This document shows, piece after piece, positions 1 to 8,902 of a DNA stretch of 64,000 nt. How positions within the stretch are numbered: the stretch's first letter is position 1; each line of letters begins with the position of its first letter. The translations under genes were made by a program, and so were the position numbers. Below the pieces are notes generated by a model. The model had not been told where the DNA came from, did no database searches, and saw only the letters and a list, made by a program, of their open reading frames with translations. The stretch comes from Gemmatimonas sp. Lineage in GTDB: Bacteria; Gemmatimonadota; Gemmatimonadetes; Gemmatimonadales; Gemmatimonadaceae. The stretch is from positions 1 to 64,000 of the forward strand of contig PNKL01000011.1 in the NCBI GenBank assembly GCA_013822425.1, in the 5' to 3' direction.

Positions 1-493
1 CCAGCACCTTCTCGCGCAGGATGTACTGCCAGCAGAGGCCGTCGCAGTCCTCTTCCATGACCGTGCCGGTGACCCAGAGCTGCACGCCGTCGAGCAGGCC
101 GAGTTCCTTGGCGATCCGCGCGCCGTAGACCGAAGCCGCGAACCCTCCTTCCATGTCGCCCGCACCGCGACCGTAGATGATCCCGTCCTTCAACTCGCCC
201 GTGTAGGGGTCGCGCGTCCAGGTGGAGGGGTCGCCCACGCCGACGGTGTCGAGGTGCGCGTCGAGCGCGATGACGGTCTTCCCCGTGCCCACGCGCCCGA
301 GGACGTTGCCCATCCCGTCCACCTTGATCTCGTCGAACCCGCAGGCCTCCAGTTCGGCGCGGGCGCGCGCCATCACCTCCCGTTCCTGCGTGCTCTCGGA
401 AGGAATGGCGATCATCGCGCGCAGGAAGCGCACCATGTCCGGGGTGTACTGGTCGGCTTTCTTCGCGATGTCGGCGGTCGGGATCGGGGTCAT
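1..493 (-). CDS. ygeY: YgeY-type M20 family hydrolase (N-terminal part; continues past the window edge)
   Basis: This is the first 164 codons of a metallohydrolase of the M20 peptidase/deacetylase family, and it matches the YgeY branch found in selenium- and purine-linked clusters. Reading from the ATG at 493, the protein shows the M20 metal motif ALDAHLDTVG at about residue 78 (His and Asp ligands), then GRGAGDMEGG (metal Asp) and VMEEDCDG (catalytic Glu-Glu). The start overlaps the stop of the upstream ygfK-like gene as ATGA, so translation is probably coupled. In E. coli ygeY sits with ygeX, hyuA and ygfK. YgeY acts on amide substrates in anaerobic urate/purine breakdown clusters. The C-terminus lies left of position 1, so completeness cannot be judged. 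Confidence 0.85.
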   Translation of the reverse strand, partial: MTPIPTADIAKKADQYTPDMVRFLRAMIAIPSESTQEREVMARARAELEACGFDEIKVDGMGNVLGRVGTGKTVIALDAHLDTVGVGDPSTWTRDPYTGELKDGIIYGRGAGDMEGGFAASVYGARIAKELGLLDGVQLWVTGTVMEEDCDGLCWQYILREKVL

Positions 494-2283
494 TGCACCA
501 GACTCTGGTTCACGTAGTTGACTTCGGTCGGCGCCAGCAGCGCGTCGCGCAGCCGGCGCAGGATGAGGACGTTCGCGTCATCGGTGGAGGCTGTGCCGTC
601 CGTCACGCGCACCTCCACCCCGCCGAAGCGGCCGGTGATCGCATCCCGCTCCACGAGGATCGCGTCCCGCGGGGCATCCGCTAGCCACCGCTCGCGACTG
701 ACGAAGAACCGTGGCTTCAGCTTGAACGGCCCGCCGTCCTCGGGGCAGAATGTATCGCAGTTCCCGCAGTCGTTGCAGAAGTCGGCGAAGTTGCCGATCT
801 GCCGCGCCTCGGTGACCGGCACCTCGGGCGTCGAGGGCATCGAGAAACTGAAGTTCGCGTCGTTCGGACAGACGGGGATGCACTTGTCGCAGGTCAGGCA
901 GTCGAAGAGCTTGAGCTGCCGGCCGATCTTGCGCGGCACCTTGCGGCGCGTGGCCGCCGCGTAGCGCGGATCGGCGGTGGCACGTTCCACGTAGAGGTCG
1001 GTATTCCGGATCTTCGCCGCAGCGAGGTCCAGCGGTCCTCCGGCACCGTACGCGCGCACGATGAACTCGTTGACCGACGATGCGCCCACGACATCCATCC
1101 GCTTCTTCAGCTCGTCGAAGTAGCCAAAGGGACGACCGTATCCGCCGGGCTGCAGCAGATCGGTGCAGACCGTGACCGGCACCAGTCCCAGCGCCACGGC
1201 ATCAGGGAAGTTCGCGCGTTCGATCCCCGCCGAGAAGGAGATGGGGAACCGGTCGCCAAAGGTCTGGCGGACGCGGCGCACCAGGTGCATGGCGAGGACA
1301 TGGAGCGGCGGGCCCGAGAGATACATCGCCGCTTCGGTCTTCGGAAAGACGTTGCGATGGTTCTCGACGATCAGCGTGTTGGTGAGCTTCACTCCCACGT
1401 CGAGGTCCAGCGACCTGGCCGTGCCGTCCAGCCGATCCATGAACGCCGCCGCCTGCTCCCACTGCGTGTCCTTGGCGAAGGCGTCGTCGGGAACGTGCAG
1501 ATCGGTGTAGCCGAGGGCGTCGTTGAGGAGGGCGTGCACCTCCGTGGCACCGAGGAGCGTGGGGTTCAGCTTCACGACGCAGGCGAGATGCCGCTCCCGC
1601 ATCAGGAAGTTGACGATCTGCTCGATCTCGTGCGGCGGGCAGCCGTGGAAGGTGCTGAGCGTCAAGGTGTCGGAGAGGCGCGTCACGAAGTCGAGGTCGC
1701 GCAGGGGGCCGAGTTCCTTCGGCAGCGCCCTGCGCAGGCGCTCGACCACCGCCGATGCGTCCATCATTCCGGCGATGAAGACCTGCACTCGCTCGCTGCG
1801 GATCCCCGCCAGGTCGTAGCCGACGCTCATGTCGAAGACCGTCCGCCCGAAGCCCGGCGCCAGCGCCAGCCTGCCGCTCGCTTCCAGGATGCGGATGAGC
1901 ATCGCCGCCTTCACGTACTCCTCGAGCGACTCCTCGAGCGTCAGCTCCTGCGACCACTCCACGTTGTAGCCCACCGTCTGCATGTCGATGCAGGGACGCG
2001 GGATCGTGAGACGGTCGTTGACCTGCACCGTCTTCATCTCGAGGATGCGTCCGCCCGCGAGCCAGGCGAGGACGATGTTCTGTGCCAGCTGGGTGTTGGG
2101 GCCGGCGGCGGGCCCGAACGGCGTGGCGGCGGCGTGGCCGTGGAAGCGTACAGAGCAGTCGTGCGACGCGTCGCCGCGGACGAACTTGCGCGCGGGCAGG
2201 TCGAAGATGCCGTCCTTCGCGTCCAGCTCGCGCAGCATTCGCCGCACGAGCGTCGCGATGGGCATCGGCGCGAGGATGGCCAT
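490..2283 (-). CDS. ygfK: YgfK-like iron-sulfur oxidoreductase, compact form
   Basis: 597-residue protein resembling the ends of YgfK, annotated as a putative selenate reductase subunit and now linked to anaerobic purine degradation. The N-terminal ~440 residues form a dihydroorotate-dehydrogenase-like barrel (PFGPAAGPNTQLAQN, then the EMKTVQ region). The C-terminal part has two cysteine clusters, CLTCDKCIPVCP and FCNDCGNCDTFCP, typical of [4Fe-4S] ferredoxin domains. E. coli YgfK is about 1030 residues and carries a GltD-like FAD/NAD(P) module between these parts; that module is absent here. The gene lies 3 nt after hyuA and overlaps ygeY by 4 nt (operon). An alternative ATG at 2265 would give a start closer to known family members. 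Electron donor and substrate are not determined. Confidence 0.75.
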   Translation of the reverse strand: MAILAPMPIATLVRRMLRELDAKDGIFDLPARKFVRGDASHDCSVRFHGHAAATPFGPAAGPNTQLAQNIVLAWLAGGRILEMKTVQVNDRLTIPRPCIDMQTVGYNVEWSQELTLEESLEEYVKAAMLIRILEASGRLALAPGFGRTVFDMSVGYDLAGIRSERVQVFIAGMMDASAVVERLRRALPKELGPLRDLDFVTRLSDTLTLSTFHGCPPHEIEQIVNFLMRERHLACVVKLNPTLLGATEVHALLNDALGYTDLHVPDDAFAKDTQWEQAAAFMDRLDGTARSLDLDVGVKLTNTLIVENHRNVFPKTEAAMYLSGPPLHVLAMHLVRRVRQTFGDRFPISFSAGIERANFPDAVALGLVPVTVCTDLLQPGGYGRPFGYFDELKKRMDVVGASSVNEFIVRAYGAGGPLDLAAAKIRNTDLYVERATADPRYAAATRRKVPRKIGRQLKLFDCLTCDKCIPVCPNDANFSFSMPSTPEVPVTEARQIGNFADFCNDCGNCDTFCPEDGGPFKLKPRFFVSRERWLADAPRDAILVERDAITGRFGGVEVRVTDGTASTDDANVLILRRLRDALLAPTEVNYVNQSLVQ

Positions 2284-2286
2284 GGG

Positions 2287-3639
2287 CTAGATCGGGAGCC
2301 GGGCGCGGGGCAGGAACCGGCCGGTCCCCGCCTCGCCCGTGAAGGCGCCGCGTTCGACGATGGGGCGGCCGCGGAGCAGCACCATGTCGGGCGCCCCTTT
2401 CAGCACCCGCCCTTCGTACGGATTGTGGTCCACACGCATATGATGCGTGGCGGCGCTGATGGTCTGTGCCCGTGCCGGATCCCAGATCACCAGGTCGGCA
2501 TCTGAACCGGGGGCGATCGTGCCCTTCTTCGGATAGAGCCCGAAGAGCCGGGCCGGTTCCGTTGCCGTCACGGCGACGAAGCGTTCCAGCGGGAGTCGCC
2601 GTGCGTCGAAGAGGAGAGCCATCCTGGTCTCGATCGTCGCCGCGCCGCCCGGCACCTCGTTGAACGCGACGTGGCGGTGCTTCTCGGCGAGGGTGAAGGG
2701 GCAATGATCGGTCGCCACCGCCTGCAGGTCGCCGGCGAGCAGGCCGCGCCACAGGCGCTCCTGCGCGCGCGCATCACGGAGCGGCGGGCTCATGATGAAG
2801 CGCGCACCGTCCTCCTTGTATGCGGCGTCGGTGAGGAAGAGGTACTGCGGACAGGTCTCGCCGAAGACCGGCAGCCCGCGTGCGCGTGCCGCGGAAATTA
2901 CGTCAACTGTTTCGGCCGCCGAGACGTGGACGATGTACAGCGGCGCACCGGCCATCTCCGCCAGCGCGATCGCGCGATGCGCGGCTTCCGCCTCGGCGAG
3001 GGGCGGGCGCGTGAGGGCATGCTGCATCGGCTCCGTGCGCCCGGCCGCCAGCGCGCGCTCCTGGAGGACCTCGATGACGCTGCCGTTCTCGGCGTGCATC
3101 ATCACCATGCCGCCGTTCTTCGCCGTGGCGAGGAACGCGCGGAAGATCGCCGCATCGTCCAGCATGAGGCGGCCGGGATAGGCCATGAAGAGCTTGAAGG
3201 TCGTGATCCCCTCCGCGACCAGCTCGTCCATCTCGCGCAGCACGGCGGGCGTCATGTCGGTGACGATCACGTGGAAACCGAAATCGATGGCGGCCTTGCC
3301 GCGCGCCTTTGCCTTCCACGTTTCGACCGCCGCGTGCAGCGTGCCGCCGCGGTCCTGCACGGCGAAGTCCACGATGGTCGTCGTGCCGCCCATCGCGGCG
3401 GCCATGGTGCCGGAGGCGAAGTCATCGGCGGAGACGGCGTCGCCGTACGGCATGTCGAGATGGGTGTGGACGTCCACGCCGCCGGGGATCACAAGGCGGT
3501 TCGTGGCGTCGACAGTGCGATCGGCCGCCGCAGTGACGCCGGGAGTGACCTGCACGATGGTCTCACCCTCAACGAGCACGTCGGCCGCACGAGTGCCTTC
3601 AGCGGTGACCACCAAGCCGTTGCGGATCAGGAGACGCAT
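2287..3639 (-). CDS. hyuA: Dihydropyrimidinase/hydantoinase family amidohydrolase
   Basis: 450-residue cyclic-amide hydrolase. The start MRLLIRNGLVV at 3639 was chosen because it aligns with the beginning of the family's beta-sandwich; the frame stays open 20 codons further upstream. Binuclear-metal ligands are visible: HTH at residues 58-60, Lys149 in TTFKLF (the carbamylated lysine), His in MMHAENG, His in YIVHVSAA and Asp in VATDHCP. Such enzymes open hydantoin or dihydropyrimidine rings to N-carbamoyl amino acids. First gene of the hyuA-ygfK-ygeY operon. The divergent carbamate kinase suggests that carbamoyl groups released downstream are used to make ATP. Close relatives include allantoinase-like enzymes, so the exact ring substrate is uncertain. 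Confidence 0.85.
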   Translation of the reverse strand: MRLLIRNGLVVTAEGTRAADVLVEGETIVQVTPGVTAAADRTVDATNRLVIPGGVDVHTHLDMPYGDAVSADDFASGTMAAAMGGTTTIVDFAVQDRGGTLHAAVETWKAKARGKAAIDFGFHVIVTDMTPAVLREMDELVAEGITTFKLFMAYPGRLMLDDAAIFRAFLATAKNGGMVMMHAENGSVIEVLQERALAAGRTEPMQHALTRPPLAEAEAAHRAIALAEMAGAPLYIVHVSAAETVDVISAARARGLPVFGETCPQYLFLTDAAYKEDGARFIMSPPLRDARAQERLWRGLLAGDLQAVATDHCPFTLAEKHRHVAFNEVPGGAATIETRMALLFDARRLPLERFVAVTATEPARLFGLYPKKGTIAPGSDADLVIWDPARAQTISAATHHMRVDHNPYEGRVLKGAPDMVLLRGRPIVERGAFTGEAGTGRFLPRARLPI

Positions 3640-3768
3640 GGAAAGATGCCAAGCCTCAACCGGAGAAGGGCCACGAGGGATCGAGCGCGAGTTCTTCATG
3701 AATCAGCGTGTCGCCGAGTCCAGCCTTTTCCGTCCGAGTCCATTGAAAGTATGGCGCGTATCCCGGCC

Positions 3769-3796
3769 CCACGCCACGAGCCGGGGCGTGGCGTGG
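3769..3796. promoter_or_regulatory. 10-bp inverted repeat between hyuA and carbamate kinase genes
   Basis: Perfect arms CCACGCCACG (3769-3778) and CGTGGCGTGG (3787-3796) are separated by 8 nt. The repeat sits in the divergent promoter region, 67 bp upstream of the carbamate kinase start. No T-run follows, so it looks more like an operator for a dimeric regulator than a terminator. No regulator gene is visible next to it. Confidence 0.45.
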
Positions 3797-3863
3797 AATC
3801 GAGAGTACGGCCATACTTGCACCACACCCACACGACGCCGACGATGGGCTCAGGAGACGGACG

Positions 3864-4811
3864 ATGGCCAAGTCCACGCTGGTGATTGCCATTGGCGGCA
3901 ACTCGCTCATCAAGGATCGGCAGCACATGAGCGTGCCGGATCAGTATCTCGCGCTGGGCGAGACCAGCGGGCACATTGCCCGCATCATCAAGGATGGCTG
4001 GCGCGTCGCCATCGGTCACGGCAACGGACCGCAGGTGGGCTTCATCCTGCGCCGTTCCGAACTGGCCGCCCACGAGCTGCACGAGGTACCGCTTGACGTG
4101 TGCGACGCCGACACGCAGGGCGCCATCGGCTACGAGCTGCAGCAGAACCTGGGGAACGACTTCAGGCGGATGCGGATCGACCGCCAGGCGGTCACCGTCG
4201 TGACCCAGGTCGAGGTCGATCGCGACGACCCCGCGTTCCACCACCCCAGCAAGCCCATCGGCTCGTTCATGGACGAGGTGCAGGCGCGGCAACGGGTGGA
4301 GCAGGATGGCTGGATCGTGCGCGAGGACGCGGGGCGGGGCTGGCGGCGGGTGGTTGCCTCGCCGCGGCCGGTGCGGATCGTCGAGGAGCGCGCGATCACG
4401 TCGCTGTTGCGGGATGACTTCGTCGTCATCACCGTGGGCGGCGGCGGTATCCCGGTCGTCGCCGATTCGCACGGCAGCCTGCATGGCGTTGCGGCCGTCA
4501 TTGACAAGGACTTTGCCTCGGCGCTCCTGGCCACCACCATCCACGCCGACGTCTTCATGATCACGACCTCAGTGGACCGGGTGGCGCTCGACTGGGGACG
4601 CGCGACGCAGCGCTGGCTGGACCGCCTGACGCTCGCCGAGGCGAAGGCCTACCTCGCGGAAGGCACCCATTTTGCATCGGGGAGCATGGCGCCGAAGATC
4701 GAGGCCTGTATCGAGTTCCTGGAGCGCGGCGGCCGCGAGGCGGTGATCACGAACCCGGAGAACATGGAGGGAGCGCTCGTGGGGCTCGCGGGGACCCGGA
4801 TTGTCGCTTGA
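3864..4811 (+). CDS. arcC: Carbamate kinase (ArcC/YqeA type)
   Basis: 315-residue amino-acid-kinase-fold enzyme catalysing carbamoyl phosphate + ADP to ATP + ammonia + CO2. Signature motifs are AIGGNSLIKD near the N-terminus, GHGNGPQVGF, and GGGGIPVV for nucleotide binding, with DKDFASALLA and a late GSMAPKIEA helix. Length is normal for the family. A Shine-Dalgarno GGAG lies 7 nt before the ATG. The gene diverges from hyuA-ygfK-ygeY, as YqeA clusters with these functions in E. coli, so ATP recovery from carbamoyl groups of purine or hydantoin breakdown is the likely role. No arginine deiminase or carbamoyltransferase gene is visible in the window. Confidence 0.9.
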   Translation: MAKSTLVIAIGGNSLIKDRQHMSVPDQYLALGETSGHIARIIKDGWRVAIGHGNGPQVGFILRRSELAAHELHEVPLDVCDADTQGAIGYELQQNLGNDFRRMRIDRQAVTVVTQVEVDRDDPAFHHPSKPIGSFMDEVQARQRVEQDGWIVREDAGRGWRRVVASPRPVRIVEERAITSLLRDDFVVITVGGGGIPVVADSHGSLHGVAAVIDKDFASALLATTIHADVFMITTSVDRVALDWGRATQRWLDRLTLAEAKAYLAEGTHFASGSMAPKIEACIEFLERGGREAVITNPENMEGALVGLAGTRIVA

Positions 4812-5236
4812 GTCCGGATTCGAGGGATCAGGTCAGCGCGACTGCGACAAGCGCCGCGGTTCCTTCGCGCGCTGGGAGTACCGGTTCATGCCGCGTCCGC
4901 TGTTTCGCCAGAACGCCTCGTCTTGGCATATGCACGCTACCGGTCCTTGCTGCAAGGCGTAACGCTGAAGAAGCGTGCGAGTGGGCGTTCATATCTGGGC
5001 GTACTCAGGTATCTCGTGGCAGTTCACGCGCTCACTGAGCCGGACACTCGGTTTGCGAGCCCACTACGCTGCAAGAGGTATGCGGATCCGCGTCGAATCA
5101 GGAGCACGGGGGCGGGCGAAATGAGTGTCTTGCATCTTCGGTATTTGTTCGGTATTCTAAACATGAACTTCCCTTCGCGGTCCGGCGCGAGAACCAACGT
5201 TGCAGCCCCCTGTTCCCTGCTCCCTGCACCAGGATC
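4812..5236. other. 425-bp non-coding gap upstream of dnaE2
   Basis: No convincing gene was found here. The gap has mixed composition, less GC-rich towards its right end (5130-5170). It contains a tandem 9-bp repeat that could be an SOS-type operator (5137-5156) and ends in a TTCCCTGCTCCCTGCACC-type pyrimidine-rich word just before the polymerase start. Similar words recur at other gene boundaries in the window. Confidence 0.5.
5137..5156 (+). promoter_or_regulatory. Candidate SOS (LexA-like) box upstream of dnaE2
   Basis: The word TTCGGTATT occurs twice, at 5137-5145 and 5148-5156, stepping by 11 bp. The arrangement reads CTTC-N7-GTTC, one base from the GTTC-N7-GTTC direct-repeat operator of alphaproteobacterial LexA. 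It sits about 80 bp before a gene class (dnaE2) that is usually under SOS control. The LexA specificity of this organism is not known from the window. Confidence 0.4.
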
Positions 5237-8200
5237 GTGTCCGTGTACGCCGAGCTCCACTGCCATTCCACGTTCTCGCTGCTCGACGGCGCCTCCGACC
5301 CGGAGCGCCTCGTGGAACGCGCGGTGGAACTGGGCCTCCCTGCCCTCGCGCTCACCGACCACGACGACTTGGGCGGCGCGGTGCGGTTTGCCACTGCGGC
5401 GAAGGCGGCGGGGCTCGCGGGGATTATTGGCGTTGAGCTGACGGTGAGCGCAGGGGCAGGCATTGCTTTCGGCGATGCGCTCCCACGGACGGTGAGCGCT
5501 GGGGCAGGCGTTCCTTCCGGCGATGCGGCCGCAGGACCGCGCAGCGGTCCGAGAGCATCGCCGGAAGGAATGCCTGCCTCGGCGCTCTCCCACCTGGTGC
5601 TGCTAGCCGAAAGCCGCGACGGCTACGCCAACCTCTCGTCGCTCATCACCCGCGCGCGCATGGACAACCCGCGCGGCACGCCGCGCGTTTCGCTTGACAC
5701 GCTCGCACGGCACGCCGATGGGCTGTACGCGCTCACCGGCTGCGCGCGCGGCGCGGTGCCGCAGGCGCTGCTGCGCGGCGGACGCGACGCGGCGTGCGAA
5801 TCGCTCGCCACCCTGCTCGACATCTTCGGGCGGCGCGTCTCCGTGGAAGTGTGGGATCATGCCATTCCCGAGGAGCGCGAACTCGCGCGCGAGCTCATCG
5901 CCGTATCACGCGCCCTCGACGTGCCGTGGGTGGTGACCAACGACGTGCACTACGCGCGCGCCACGCAGCGGCTCGCGCACGACGTGCTCTGCGCGCTGCG
6001 CCACGGTGAGACGCTCGAGGCCATGGGCACGCGCCTGCGCCCCAACGGCGAGTGGTACCTCAAGGGACACGCGCAGATGCGCCGCCGCTGGCAGGACGAT
6101 GACGCGGGCATCAAGCAGACGCTCGCCATCGCCGAGCGGTGCGCGTTCCGCCTGCAGGACCTGAAGCCGCGCCTGCCGCACTTCACCCTGCCGCCCGGCG
6201 TGAGCGAGGACGAGTATCTCGCGCGGCTTGTCGAGGGCGGCGCCGCGGAGCGGTGGGGGTGGCGGCGCACGGCGCGACACGACAAGCAGCTGGAGCACGA
6301 ACTCGCCCTCATCGCCAAGCTCGGGCTTGCCGGTTACTTCCTGATCGTCTGGGACATCGTGCGCTTCGCGCGCCGCGACGGGATCCTCTGCCAGGGGCGC
6401 GGTTCGGCGGCCAACAGCGCCGTCTGCTACTGCCTCGGCATCACGGCGGTGGATCCCATCAAGCTCGAGCTGCTGTTCGAGCGCTTCCTCAGCGAGGAGC
6501 GCACCGAGGCGCCCGACATTGACATCGACTTCGCGCACCGCGACCGTGAGCGCGTGCTGCAGTACGTGTACGAGCGCTACGGCCGCGAGCACGCGGCGAT
6601 GGTGTGCGAGCACATCACGTGGCGCGGGCGCAGCGCGGTGCGCGACGCGGCGCGTGTGCTTGGCTTCTCGCCGCAGCAGGCGGAGGAGCTGGCGCTTAGA
6701 GCCGACCGGCTGGGGATGCAGTTCATGCCGGGCACGCAGGCCTACCAGCGCATGCGGGAGGAGCGCGAGGCGCATCGGCGCGGGGCGGGTGCGGTGACGG
6801 CGAGTGCGGTGGCAGGCGCTGCGACAACGGTGGATGCGGTGGCAGTGGCCGGTGCAGTAGCCGATGCAGTGGCGGACGGCGATGTCCCGTCCCGCGAGGC
6901 GGCGGGGGCTGATATCCCGTTGCACGAGGCTCTCGGACCGCTGCGCGGTCCTGCGGCCGCCTCGTGCAACGGGACATCAGCCCCCGCCGCCCCCCACACG
7001 TTGGCTGACATCGTAGAACAGCTCGCCGAGGCCCCGCGCCACCGCGGCATCCACGTCGGCGGGTTCGTCCTCACCGAACAGCCACTGTGCACCATCGTCC
7101 CCATCGAGCCCGCGGCGATGGCCGGACGCACCGTCATCCAATGGGAAAAAGACGACCTCGACCCCGTGGGGCTCGTCAAGATCGACCTCCTCGGCCTCGG
7201 CATGCTTACGCTGCTGCAAGACTGCATCAAGTACGTGCGCGCCACGCGCGGCGTGACCATCGAGCTCTCGCAGCTCGACATGAACGATCAGGCGGTGTAC
7301 GACGACCTCTGCCACGCCGACACGGTGGGCGTTTTCCAGGTGGAGAGCCGCGCGCAGATGAACACCCTCCCGCGGCTCAACCCGCGTTGCTTCTACGATC
7401 TCGTCGTCAAGGTGGCGCTCATTCGTCCGGGACCCATCCAGGGCGAGATGGTGCATCCCTACCTGCGGCGTCGCGCGGGAGAAGAAGAAGTCACGTATCC
7501 GCATCCGTCGCTCGAGCCGGTGCTCAAGCGCACGCTCGGCGTGCCGCTCTTCCAGGAGCAGGGAATGCAGGTGGCCATCGTCGCCGCGGGCTTCACGCCG
7601 GGCGAGGCCGACGTGCTGCGCAAGGCGATGGGGCACAAGCGCAGCCACGAGCGGATGGCCGCCATCTGCCAGAAGATGATCGCCGGCATGAAGGCCAACG
7701 GCATTCCCGAGGACATCGCCCAGCGGATCTACCAGCAGATCAACGCCTTCGCCGACTACGGCTTTCCCGAGAGCCACGCGGCGAGCTTTGCGCTCATCGT
7801 CTACGCCAGCGCCTATCTGCGGCACTACTACGCGGCCGAGTATCTGTGCGCGATCCTCAACGCCCAGCCGATGGGCTTCTACAGCGAGGGGACGCTGGTG
7901 GAGGACGCCAAGCGGCACGGCGTGAAGGTGATGGGCGCCGACGTGACGAAGAGCGGATGGGACCACCAGATGGTGTGCGCCGACGGGAAGATTGTCCGGC
8001 CAAGAGATGGTGTTGTATTCGTCGGCGCAGAGAAACAACAGAGAGACAACAGAGAGACAACAGAGAAACAACAGACGCGCGATCTACCATCTACCATCCA
8101 CCATCTACCATCTGCCCCTGTCGTGCGCCTCGGCCTGCGCTCCATTCGGGGTCTGGGACCTGACGCCCGCGATCGCATCGGCCGGGCGCGGACGGGGGGC

Positions 8201-8836
8201 GGGTTCCGGTCCATCGACGATTTCGTGCAGCGCACGCAGCTCGACCGCCGCGCGCTGCGTCTCCTCGCCGAATCGGGCGCGCTGGACGCGTTCGTGCGCG
8301 ACGAACCCGCGCCGCGGCGTCGGCGCGTGGCGCTGTGGAAGGTGCTCGAGGCACAGCGCGGGAGTGGCGGGCCGCTCGCGCTCTTCCCCGAGGTGGAAGT
8401 GCCGAAGACGCTTCCCGCCTACACGGCGCCGGAACTCACCGAGGCGGACTACCGGCTCACCGGCGTGTCACTGCACGGCCATCCGATGCGCCACCTGCGT
8501 GCGCTGCTCAAGCTCAACGATGTCGCCACCGCCAAGGCGCTGCTCACGGAAGGGCGGGACGGCGCGCCGGTGGGGATGGCGGGCCTCGTGATCTGCCGCC
8601 AGCGCCCGGGGATGGCCAAGGGATTCGTCTTCCTGACGCTCGAGGACGAGACGGGGATGGTGAACGTCGTCGTGACACCGCAGGCGTTCGAACGGCAGGC
8701 GCTGCTGATCTCGCGTACGCCGTTGCTGCTCGTGCGCGGCGTCCTGCAGGTGGGGCAGCGCGTCGTCCACATTCGCGCACACGAGTTCTTTCCACTCGAG
8801 GGAACCATCGAGGCGCGGTCGCACGATTACCGCTGA
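5237..8836 (+). CDS. dnaE2: Error-prone DNA polymerase III alpha subunit, DnaE2 type
   Basis: 1199-residue C-family polymerase used in translesion synthesis and damage-induced mutagenesis. An N-terminal PHP domain starts [17 protein letters not shown]. The palm carries [15 protein letters not shown] near residue 430 (catalytic aspartates) and [14 protein letters not shown]. Helix-hairpin-helix and OB-fold regions follow ([10 protein letters not shown], then [17 protein letters not shown]). The GTG at 5237 is used here; GTG 5243 fits the family N-terminus and the AGGA motif slightly better. No imuA/imuB genes are adjacent. Three in-frame segments look foreign to the family: residues about 70-117, 514-588 and 925-960. 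They are alanine/glycine-rich or repetitive and correspond to DNA hairpins or repeat words (annotated separately). They fall in probable loops, so the enzyme may still work. Confidence 0.9.
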   Translation: MSVYAELHCHSTFSLLDGASDPERLVERAVELGLPALALTDHDDLGGAVRFATAAKAAGLAGIIGVELTVSAGAGIAFGDALPRTVSAGAGVPSGDAAAGPRSGPRASPEGMPASALSHLVLLAESRDGYANLSSLITRARMDNPRGTPRVSLDTLARHADGLYALTGCARGAVPQALLRGGRDAACESLATLLDIFGRRVSVEVWDHAIPEERELARELIAVSRALDVPWVVTNDVHYARATQRLAHDVLCALRHGETLEAMGTRLRPNGEWYLKGHAQMRRRWQDDDAGIKQTLAIAERCAFRLQDLKPRLPHFTLPPGVSEDEYLARLVEGGAAERWGWRRTARHDKQLEHELALIAKLGLAGYFLIVWDIVRFARRDGILCQGRGSAANSAVCYCLGITAVDPIKLELLFERFLSEERTEAPDIDIDFAHRDRERVLQYVYERYGREHAAMVCEHITWRGRSAVRDAARVLGFSPQQAEELALRADRLGMQFMPGTQAYQRMREEREAHRRGAGAVTASAVAGAATTVDAVAVAGAVADAVADGDVPSREAAGADIPLHEALGPLRGPAAASCNGTSAPAAPHTLADIVEQLAEAPRHRGIHVGGFVLTEQPLCTIVPIEPAAMAGRTVIQWEKDDLDPVGLVKIDLLGLGMLTLLQDCIKYVRATRGVTIELSQLDMNDQAVYDDLCHADTVGVFQVESRAQMNTLPRLNPRCFYDLVVKVALIRPGPIQGEMVHPYLRRRAGEEEVTYPHPSLEPVLKRTLGVPLFQEQGMQVAIVAAGFTPGEADVLRKAMGHKRSHERMAAICQKMIAGMKANGIPEDIAQRIYQQINAFADYGFPESHAASFALIVYASAYLRHYYAAEYLCAILNAQPMGFYSEGTLVEDAKRHGVKVMGADVTKSGWDHQMVCADGKIVRPRDGVVFVGAEKQQRDNRETTEKQQTRDLPSTIHHLPSAPVVRLGLRSIRGLGPDARDRIGRARTGGGFRSIDDFVQRTQLDRRALRLLAESGALDAFVRDEPAPRRRRVALWKVLEAQRGSGGPLALFPEVEVPKTLPAYTAPELTEADYRLTGVSLHGHPMRHLRALLKLNDVATAKALLTEGRDGAPVGMAGLVICRQRPGMAKGFVFLTLEDETGMVNVVVTPQAFERQALLISRTPLLLVRGVLQVGQRVVHIRAHEFFPLEGTIEARSHDYR
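5441..5587. repeat. Hairpin repeat inside dnaE2, copy 1 (direct repeat + arm + 28-bp core + inverted arm)
   Basis: A 38-bp unit (5441-5478) is repeated imperfectly at 5489-5526. The second unit ends in an arm (5494-5526) that pairs with 5555-5587 at 30 of 33 positions (22 of 23 in the inner part). Between the arms lies a 28-bp core at 5527-5554 containing the mini-hairpin GGACCGCGCAGCGGTCC. The whole element is in frame with the polymerase. The core is identical, in reverse complement, to 6931-6958. Confidence 0.85.
6878..6988. repeat. Hairpin repeat inside dnaE2, copy 2 (inverted core, different arms)
   Basis: Arms 6901-6930 and 6959-6988 pair at 29 of 30 positions around a 28-bp core (6931-6958). 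That core is the exact reverse complement of the copy-1 core. A degenerate version of the left arm precedes it (6878-6900 resembles 6908-6930, 17 of 23). The arms share no obvious sequence with copy 1, so only the core and the architecture are conserved. Translation is in frame and yields Ala/Gly/Pro-rich residues. Confidence 0.85.
8029..8113. repeat. Simple repeat words inserted in frame in dnaE2, copy 3
   Basis: Tandem AGAGACAACAG-type words (8029-8074) are followed by CTACCATC-type words (8083-8113). They encode a polar Gln/Arg/Thr stretch around residues 932-958, just before the conserved [12 protein letters not shown] segment. The first word also builds the intergenic hairpin at 57932-58056. 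The second word recurs between genes at 40220-40250. Confidence 0.8.
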
Positions 8837-8902
8837 CACAGGATCGCTTCCAAAACGGTACGCTGGACTCCAAATTACGACGCATACTTCTGCCGGTCCC
8901 AA

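Noticed and set aside
4812-5236. Small open frames in the gap before dnaE2 as genes
   Set aside because: The candidates lack ribosome sites and family motifs. Their composition looks like ordinary intergenic DNA.
8029-8113. A frameshift or assembly artefact in dnaE2 at the repeat words
   Set aside because: The frame is kept through the repeats and the conserved polymerase sequence continues normally on both sides. Raw reads would be needed to exclude copy-number error.
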